Positions 43,418 through 48,563 of a DNA stretch of 48,563 bases are shown here, piece after piece (positions within the stretch are counted from its first letter, which is position 1; each line of letters starts with the position of its first letter). The notes under the pieces were generated by a model. It was not told the DNA's origin. It worked only from the letters and a program-made list of their open reading frames with translations, and ran no database searches. This stretch comes from Clostridia bacterium (GTDB lineage Bacteria > Bacillota > Clostridia > TANB77 > CAG-465), in contig CAAHEI010000082.1 in NCBI GenBank assembly GCA_900772475.1, forward strand, positions 1-48,563, read 5' to 3'. The position numbers and the translations under genes are program-made.

Positions 43418-45574
43418 TTATTTTAAACGCTTTACTTCAAAAACACTATCAACTTTTTTTAAATTTCTAATTATTTTTTGTAATTGTGCTACATCTGATA
43501 TATTTAAAGAAAATTCCATTATATTTTCTCTATCTTGTGTTGTTTTTGTATTCATTCCTTCAATATTTACTTTTAACTCATTTAATTTTGATATTACATC
43601 TGTTAATATGTTATTTCTGTTATTTGCTTTTACAACAATTTTTGTAATAAATGAAGTATTGTTGTTTTTTACCCAAGAAACATTTATTTTTCTTGAATTA
43701 TTATTAAGTTTTGTAATGTTATGACAATTTAGCGTATGTATAGATACTCCATTTGAATTTGTTATATATCCTACTATTTCATCACCTGGTATTGGATTGC
43801 AACATTTTGCAAATTGTACCTTACAATTTGGTATATTTTCTACTATTACTAAATCAGAATTTGATTTTGACCTTAATGAAGAAGCTTTAGATATCCCTTC
43901 ATTTTTTACTTCTATATTATCTTTTTTGTATGCCTCATTTAATTTATTCATCACCTTTAATGGGGATACACTTCCAAATCCAATATTTTCATAACAGTCA
44001 TCTATTGTTTTAAAACTAAAGCTTTTTAACATTTCTTCTAAATATTTTTCTTTTGTAAGTTCATCTTTAGAAATTTTTTGTTTTCTTAAATATTTTTCAA
44101 AAATTTCCTTTCCATGTGCTATATTAATATTCCTACCTTGTTTTTTTAAAAAACTTGATATTTTAGACTTTGCACTTGAAGTTTTTACATATTTTAGCCA
44201 ATCTCTACTTGGTCCTTTAGAATTTTTTGATGTAATTATCTCAACAATATCTGTATTTGATAAAGCAGTATTTATTGGTACCATTTTAGAATTTACTTTT
44301 GCACCTACCATTTGTTCAGCAATTTTTTGATGTATAGAATATGCAAAATCAATTGGAGTTGAACCTTTTGGTAAAGATTTTATTTCTCCTTTTGGAGTAA
44401 AAACAAATACTTCTTCTCCAAATAATTCTGTTTTCATTTTACTCATATTTTCTGTTGTATCTTCTAATTCTTGTTGAAGTTCTAAAGCTTTCCTTATCCA
44501 TATTAATTTTTTATCTGCATTATCAATTTTTGAAGTTTTTTCTTTGTATGAAAAATGGGCTGCTATACCTTCTTCTGCAACATTGTGCATATCCCATGTT
44601 CTAATTTGAACCTCAAAAGGCACTCCATTTGCACCAAACACAGTATTATGTAGTGATTGATACATATTGGTTTTTGGTACTGCAATGTAGTCTTTAAATC
44701 TACCCGGCATTGGTTTGTACATATCATGTACAATTCCTAATGCACTATAACAATCCTTTACAGAGTTTACTATTATTCTTATTGCAAGAAGATCAAATAA
44801 ATCAGTTGCCTTACATCCCTTTTGTTTCATTTTTTTATATATACTATAGAAATGTTTTGGCCTTCCATATACTGTAGCTTCAATACCCTCTTTATCAAGA
44901 GCCTTTGTAATCTCAGCTATTCTTTCATTTATGTATGCTTCTCTTTCTGACTTTTTTTCATCTATTTGTTTTTTTATTTCCTGATATTCGTCTTTATATA
45001 ACGTTCTAAAAGAAATATCTTCAAGTTCAGCTTTTAGTTTTGACATACCTAACCTATGTGCTATTGGTGCGTAAATATCTAGACACTCTTTTGCCATTTC
45101 TTTTGCTGTTTTTTCATCTACTTCTTTTATATTTTGCATATTATATAGTCTATCTGCAAGTTTTATAATTACAGTCCTTATATCTTTTGCAATTGCAATA
45201 AACATCTTTCTTAAAGTTTCAACATCAACTTTTTTATTTCCATGTTTAAAATTAAAATATGATAACTTTGAAATAGTACTTACCATATTTACTACTTCCT
45301 TTGATGATGCCTTTAACATATCTTCTTCGTTATATTCATCATATTTTATTACTTCATGTAAAAGAGCTGCGTATATTGATGTATCATCAAGTTTAAGCCC
45401 TGCAACATATTTAGCTACTCCAAGTGTATGTTCCATAACACTTTTTCCACTCAATCTTTTTTTATCTTTATATATTTTATTTGCATAATCTGTTACATTT
45501 TCTAATTCATTTTTTTTATATTTTACACCATTATCGTCCATTACTTTTGATAATGTATCTGCTATATTATTCAT
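43418..45574 (-). CDS. RelA/SpoT-family (p)ppGpp synthetase with degenerate hydrolase motif
   Basis: 718 aa, full long-RSH layout: HD domain (about 25-150), synthetase (about 190-345), TGS (about 385-450), helical/zinc region and a C-terminal ACT domain. The synthetase looks intact: RFKDYIAVPKTNMYQSLHN and EVQIRTWDMH. In the hydrolase domain His49, His73, Asp141 and Asn145 are kept, but HDxxED reads HEVIKY (73-78). The Asp is Glu, and the Glu-Asp pair that activates water is Lys-Tyr. Firmicute Rel is normally bifunctional, so this copy may only make (p)ppGpp. It sits in the recJ to ung series. Confidence 0.93.
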   Translation of the reverse strand: MNNIADTLSKVMDDNGVKYKKNELENVTDYANKIYKDKKRLSGKSVMEHTLGVAKYVAGLKLDDTSIYAALLHEVIKYDEYNEEDMLKASSKEVVNMVSTISKLSYFNFKHGNKKVDVETLRKMFIAIAKDIRTVIIKLADRLYNMQNIKEVDEKTAKEMAKECLDIYAPIAHRLGMSKLKAELEDISFRTLYKDEYQEIKKQIDEKKSEREAYINERIAEITKALDKEGIEATVYGRPKHFYSIYKKMKQKGCKATDLFDLLAIRIIVNSVKDCYSALGIVHDMYKPMPGRFKDYIAVPKTNMYQSLHNTVFGANGVPFEVQIRTWDMHNVAEEGIAAHFSYKEKTSKIDNADKKLIWIRKALELQQELEDTTENMSKMKTELFGEEVFVFTPKGEIKSLPKGSTPIDFAYSIHQKIAEQMVGAKVNSKMVPINTALSNTDIVEIITSKNSKGPSRDWLKYVKTSSAKSKISSFLKKQGRNINIAHGKEIFEKYLRKQKISKDELTKEKYLEEMLKSFSFKTIDDCYENIGFGSVSPLKVMNKLNEAYKKDNIEVKNEGISKASSLRSKSNSDLVIVENIPNCKVQFAKCCNPIPGDEIVGYITNSNGVSIHTLNCHNITKLNNNSRKINVSWVKNNNTSFITKIVVKANNRNNILTDVISKLNELKVNIEGMNTKTTQDRENIMEFSLNISDVAQLQKIIRNLKKVDSVFEVKRLK

Positions 45575-45604
45575 AATATTTAGCCTCCTTTATATTAAAG
45601 AAGA

Positions 45605-46213
45605 TTACTTTATTTCTTTTATACTTGTAACCATATAATCTATTATTTCTTGTTTACTCTTGTCATTTTTATTTTTTTCTTTTTCTTCCTTTGTTAAATT
45701 AACAAAATATTTGTTTAATTCTGGAAGTATTGATATAGAATCAAGTGAATAACCAGGATTTCTTTTATTACTTGGTGTGTCTATAATATAGAAATGATTT
45801 TTCTTATACTTAAAAGTTTTCTCTTTATTTCCATTACATATTGCAATTCCATACACCCAAGTTGCCACTATTTTTCCTCCATTATCATGTGCCAACTTTG
45901 AATAATATTCTATCATTTCTTCATCAGATAACGACTTCCCATTTACACGCCTTACAAATACACCCGGTTGTTTTTCATCTGGAAAATCTTCAAAAAACAA
46001 ATTATTATCCATTCCAATTGTAATCATTCCTGTTTTTTCGTTATATGCTTTTGCCTTTATAACGGCATTTTCTATAGCATTTTTTCCATTTTCTTCTACT
46101 TCTATTTTTTCTTTTAAATCATTAATGGTTAAAACATTTATTCCATTTTTTTCTAATTCCTCTTTATATGTCTTAACTTTAGCTGGGTTAGTTGTTGCAA
46201 ATAATACATCCAT
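45605..46213 (-). CDS. Diverged ITPase/Ham1-like nucleotide pyrophosphatase
   Basis: 202 aa. The N-terminus VLFATTNPAKVKTYKEEL and ENGKNAIENAVIKAKAY fit the Ham1/RdgB family, which hydrolyses inosine and xanthosine triphosphates. The usual ADDSGL catalytic block reads GMDNNLFF, keeping one acid. The C-terminal half and its Lys-rich tail are unlike RdgB, so substrate choice may differ. It lies 10 bp after recJ and 30 bp before rel. Identification to family is fairly safe, activity less so. Confidence 0.75.
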   Translation of the reverse strand: MDVLFATTNPAKVKTYKEELEKNGINVLTINDLKEKIEVEENGKNAIENAVIKAKAYNEKTGMITIGMDNNLFFEDFPDEKQPGVFVRRVNGKSLSDEEMIEYYSKLAHDNGGKIVATWVYGIAICNGNKEKTFKYKKNHFYIIDTPSNKRNPGYSLDSISILPELNKYFVNLTKEEKEKNKNDKSKQEIIDYMVTSIKEIK

Positions 46214-46223
46214 AAAACTCCTC

Positions 46224-47903
46224 CTAATTTACTGATTTTTTAAAATCTTGTAATATTAATTGTATAGTCCTTGGGGTTGTATATGTGTTAATATCAATAC
46301 TACAAAGTACATCAATTTTATCACCAAGTCTAAGCTCATCTCTCCTATTTCCTTGAGAAAATGCTAAAGCTTCTATCTGGTACTTATCATCTCTTAATGT
46401 AAGTTTTAAGTGTTTTTCTTCTTTTATTGTTCTAATTGATTGTACTTTTAATCCTTTATACATAAACAAAGGTTCTCTGTTTGCCTGTCCATATGGTTTT
46501 AATATATTAATATCTTTTAATAAATTAACATTTAAATCTCTATAATCAATTCTTTCATCAACAGAAATTATTTGTTTTACTTCTCCTGTCATTGAAGCTG
46601 TTACAACTTTTTCAAATAAATCTGTAAATTCTTCAATCTTGTTTTCATCAATACTTAAACCTGCTGCAAGCTCATGCCCACCAAACTGAATTAAAGATTC
46701 TTTACATTTTGTTAAAGTATCATACAAAGAAAAACCTGTTGGACATCTTCCAGATCCTCTTACTACCCCATTTTCTTTTGTTAGCAAAATTACTGGTTTG
46801 TAATATATACTTACAAGCCTTGATGCAACTATACCTATTACTCCATTATGCCAATTTTCATTATATAGTACAATACTATTTTTTAAATCCAAACGATTTT
46901 CTTGTATCATTTTTTCAGCAGCATCAAATATTTTCTTTTCTACTTGTTGCCTTTTGGTATTTTGATTATTTAATTTGGTAGCCAAACTATCTGCAACGCT
47001 CTTGTCTTTCTCTAATAATAGCTCAACTGCTACTCCTGCATTTCCCATTCTTCCACATGCATTTATTCGGGGAGCCATTCCGAAAGATACCATTGTACTA
47101 TCTATATTTTTAAAATTAATGATATTAAGTAAAGATTTAAGCCCTAAGTTTTTAGTTTCTTTCATCATTTCAAGCCCATACTTAGATATTATCCTATTTT
47201 CATCTACAAGTGGTACTATATCCGAGATTGTACCTACTGCAACAATATCTAAATATTTTAAGTAACTGTCCTTTGACATGTTATATTTTTGTGCTAATGC
47301 TGTTATACATTTAAATGCTACGCCAACACCTGCAAGCATAGAAAAAGTTTCATCATCCTTTTGTTTTGGATTTACAATACACACTGCTTCAGGTAATTTA
47401 TCTGCACATTCATGGTGGTCAGTTATACACATATCAAGACCTATACTTTTTGCATAATTTACTTCTTCTACTGCTGTTATGCCACAATCAACAGTTATTA
47501 CCAATTTTACTCCTTCATTTTTTATTTTATCTAAAGCTCCTGTGTTTACACCATAACCTTCCATAAGTCTATCTGGTAAATAATAAATTACATCTAAACC
47601 AAGATTTGTTAAAAACTTATACATTACAGTTATACTAGTTATACCATCAACATCATAGTCACCGTATATACATATTTTTTCATCATTTTCTTTTGCTTTA
47701 TTAATTCTTTCAACAAATTTTTCCATATCTTTCATTTTATATGGATCCTTTAAATCTTCAATTGTTCCATTTAAAAACATATCAACATCTTCAATTTCTC
47801 TGGCTAAAATTAGTTTTGCAAGCATCTCAGATATGTTATATTTCATTACTAATTCATTAATCTTTTCTTTATCATATTTTTTTACACTCCATACTTTTTG
47901 CAT
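46224..47903 (-). CDS. recJ: Single-stranded-DNA-specific exonuclease RecJ
   Basis: 559 aa. DHH-superfamily motifs: IYGDYDVDG, CGITAVEE, and TDHHECADKLP; then VAVGTISDIVPLVDENR and a DHHA1 domain with INACGRMGNAG and RGSGRCPTGFSLYDTL. A 5'-3' nuclease of recombination and mismatch repair. It is at the short end for RecJ but has all catalytic motifs. It is the first gene of the recJ, ITPase-like, rel, MBL, ung transcription unit. AAGGGAG precedes the ATG. Confidence 0.95.
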   Translation of the reverse strand: MQKVWSVKKYDKEKINELVMKYNISEMLAKLILAREIEDVDMFLNGTIEDLKDPYKMKDMEKFVERINKAKENDEKICIYGDYDVDGITSITVMYKFLTNLGLDVIYYLPDRLMEGYGVNTGALDKIKNEGVKLVITVDCGITAVEEVNYAKSIGLDMCITDHHECADKLPEAVCIVNPKQKDDETFSMLAGVGVAFKCITALAQKYNMSKDSYLKYLDIVAVGTISDIVPLVDENRIISKYGLEMMKETKNLGLKSLLNIINFKNIDSTMVSFGMAPRINACGRMGNAGVAVELLLEKDKSVADSLATKLNNQNTKRQQVEKKIFDAAEKMIQENRLDLKNSIVLYNENWHNGVIGIVASRLVSIYYKPVILLTKENGVVRGSGRCPTGFSLYDTLTKCKESLIQFGGHELAAGLSIDENKIEEFTDLFEKVVTASMTGEVKQIISVDERIDYRDLNVNLLKDINILKPYGQANREPLFMYKGLKVQSIRTIKEEKHLKLTLRDDKYQIEALAFSQGNRRDELRLGDKIDVLCSIDINTYTTPRTIQLILQDFKKSVN

Positions 47904-48254
47904 AATATCTCCCTTCTAAAAAATATATAATTTAACACTTACATTTTACTACAAAATATAATAAAAATAAAGAAAAAAATACAAAATTAGTTATATTAAA
48001 CTTAACATTTTGTTTCTAAATAATTAACAATAATTAATCTAAAGTACCTTATATCAATCTTTTCATACAATTATTTAATTTTTCTAGTATGAATAGTAAC
48101 CAATTCTTTTATAAAAATATGTAATTATAACTTCAATTCGTAAAGTATTAGTATAAAAATATAATTTAGATTTATAAACTATATATTTTTACTTTATTTC
48201 AATATTTTTTTAGATTTTTTACTTTACAAATTAAAGTAATTATAAGAATAAGTA
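47904..48254. other. AT-rich intergenic gap
   Basis: No gene, repeat or structured element seen. It must contain the minus-strand promoter of recJ, but no box pair is convincing. Confidence 0.5.
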
Positions 48255-48283
48255 TTGACATAACATAAAAAATATGATATGAT
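48255..48283 (+). promoter_or_regulatory. Near-consensus promoter of the 50-aa gene
   Basis: TTGACA at 48255-48260, 17-bp spacer, TATGAT at 48278-48283. A short palindrome TGTGCGTCACA (48283-48293) lies at the expected transcription start and could be an operator. Confidence 0.8.
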
Positions 48284-48337
48284 GTGCGTCACACAAAAAA
48301 TATATCTATAATTTAATTAAAGTTGGAGGAACTAAGT

Positions 48338-48490
48338 ATGAAAAAATTTTCAAAGAAAAAAACAAAAGAAGGAAAATTGAATTCTAAAAAAATAAATAAT
48401 GCAAAAGCAGAAAAAGAAAATAATAGGCATTATTTAGAAAAAAAATTTCCGCAGTATATTCATGATGAATGTTTAGTAGAAATGTTTTAA
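48338..48490 (+). CDS. 50-aa basic protein of unknown function
   Basis: ATG 48338 with TTGGAGGA upstream, behind a near-consensus promoter and followed by two hairpins, so it is likely expressed strongly. The N-terminal 30 residues are Lys/Asn-rich (MKKFSKKKTKEGKLNSKK), and the C-terminal part is RHYLEKKFPQYIHDECLVEMF. There is no hydrophobic segment. It may bind nucleic acid or ribosomes by charge; no family is recognised. Confidence 0.6.
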   Translation: MKKFSKKKTKEGKLNSKKINNAKAEKENNRHYLEKKFPQYIHDECLVEMF

Positions 48491-48494
48491 CAAA

Positions 48495-48546
48495 AGTGAC
48501 TTCGTCACTCCACCACTAACTACTTTTGTAGTTAGTGGTATTTTTA
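48495..48546 (+). terminator. Tandem hairpin terminator after the 50-aa gene
   Basis: AGTGAC/GTCACT with a TTC loop (48495-48509), then CCACTAACTAC/GTAGTTAGTGG with a TTTT loop (48513-48538) and a TATTTTT tail. The second is a strong intrinsic terminator. Confidence 0.9.
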
Positions 48547-48563
48547 AAGATGTTGTATTTAAG

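Overview
The window is very AT-rich, densely coded on one strand and belongs to a spore-forming, low-GC Clostridia-type Firmicute. SpoIIR (20018-20596) and the dipicolinate synthase subunit DpaA (31289-32092) show the sporulation programme. NPQTG-type sorting signals, GGAGG ribosome sites, TTG starts and sigma-A promoters with 17-bp spacers fit the same group. A gut-type uncultured Clostridium relative is my guess; nothing here fixes the genus.

Layout. 1-5647 (minus) is a surface locus: an Ig/MBG-repeat adhesin running off the window edge, a small membrane protein broken by a homopolymer frameshift, a membrane-anchored protein and an NPQTG-anchored wall protein. A 575-aa tandem-HTH regulator (5829-7556) is divergent from it. 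7.7-8.8 kb holds an SDR and a 63-aa protein with 18 cysteines behind a perfect 13-bp inverted repeat. 8.8-9.65 kb has no ordinary gene. On its minus strand I see a promoter, several perfect or near-perfect Shine-Dalgarno sequences over mini-ORFs, and an intrinsic terminator. That promoter shares a 16-bp box and identical geometry with the promoter of the two-component system at 11.6-13.8 kb. A class A PBP (9653-11563) lies between them.

14-18 kb: nucleoside kinase, DUF4186, a nucleosidase and a decayed AAA ATPase. 18.1-18.75 kb: five tRNA genes (Val, Asp, Phe, Gly, Cys, all minus, CCA encoded) with clear promoters and terminators. 19.3-21.5 kb: a hypothetical gene, spoIIR, DUF378 and a group II intron remnant. 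21.5-29.7 kb: pgsA, ligA, mfd (one frameshift), a PrsA-like foldase and a SpoU methyltransferase, probably one or two operons. 30-38 kb: folD-dpaA, an intact TnpB nuclease gene, cls, tgt, a membrane protein and queA, with a dispersed palindromic repeat. 38-42 kb: VanW-like protein (frameshifted), a candidate structured RNA, a PHP phosphoesterase, a RelE/ParE-type toxin-antitoxin pair and a YdeN-like hydrolase. 42-47.9 kb: recJ, an ITPase-like gene, rel, an MBL hydrolase and ung, a stress and nucleotide-repair cluster. The window ends with a strongly expressed-looking 50-aa basic protein.

The most novel-looking items are the apparently two-component-controlled mini-ORF/Shine-Dalgarno RNA at 8.8-9.36 kb, the structured RNA at 39.24-39.41 kb, the cysteine-rich microprotein, and a Rel enzyme whose hydrolase motif is degenerate. 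Several single-base frameshifts, two of them in homopolymers, may be assembly errors; read-level checks should come first for those.
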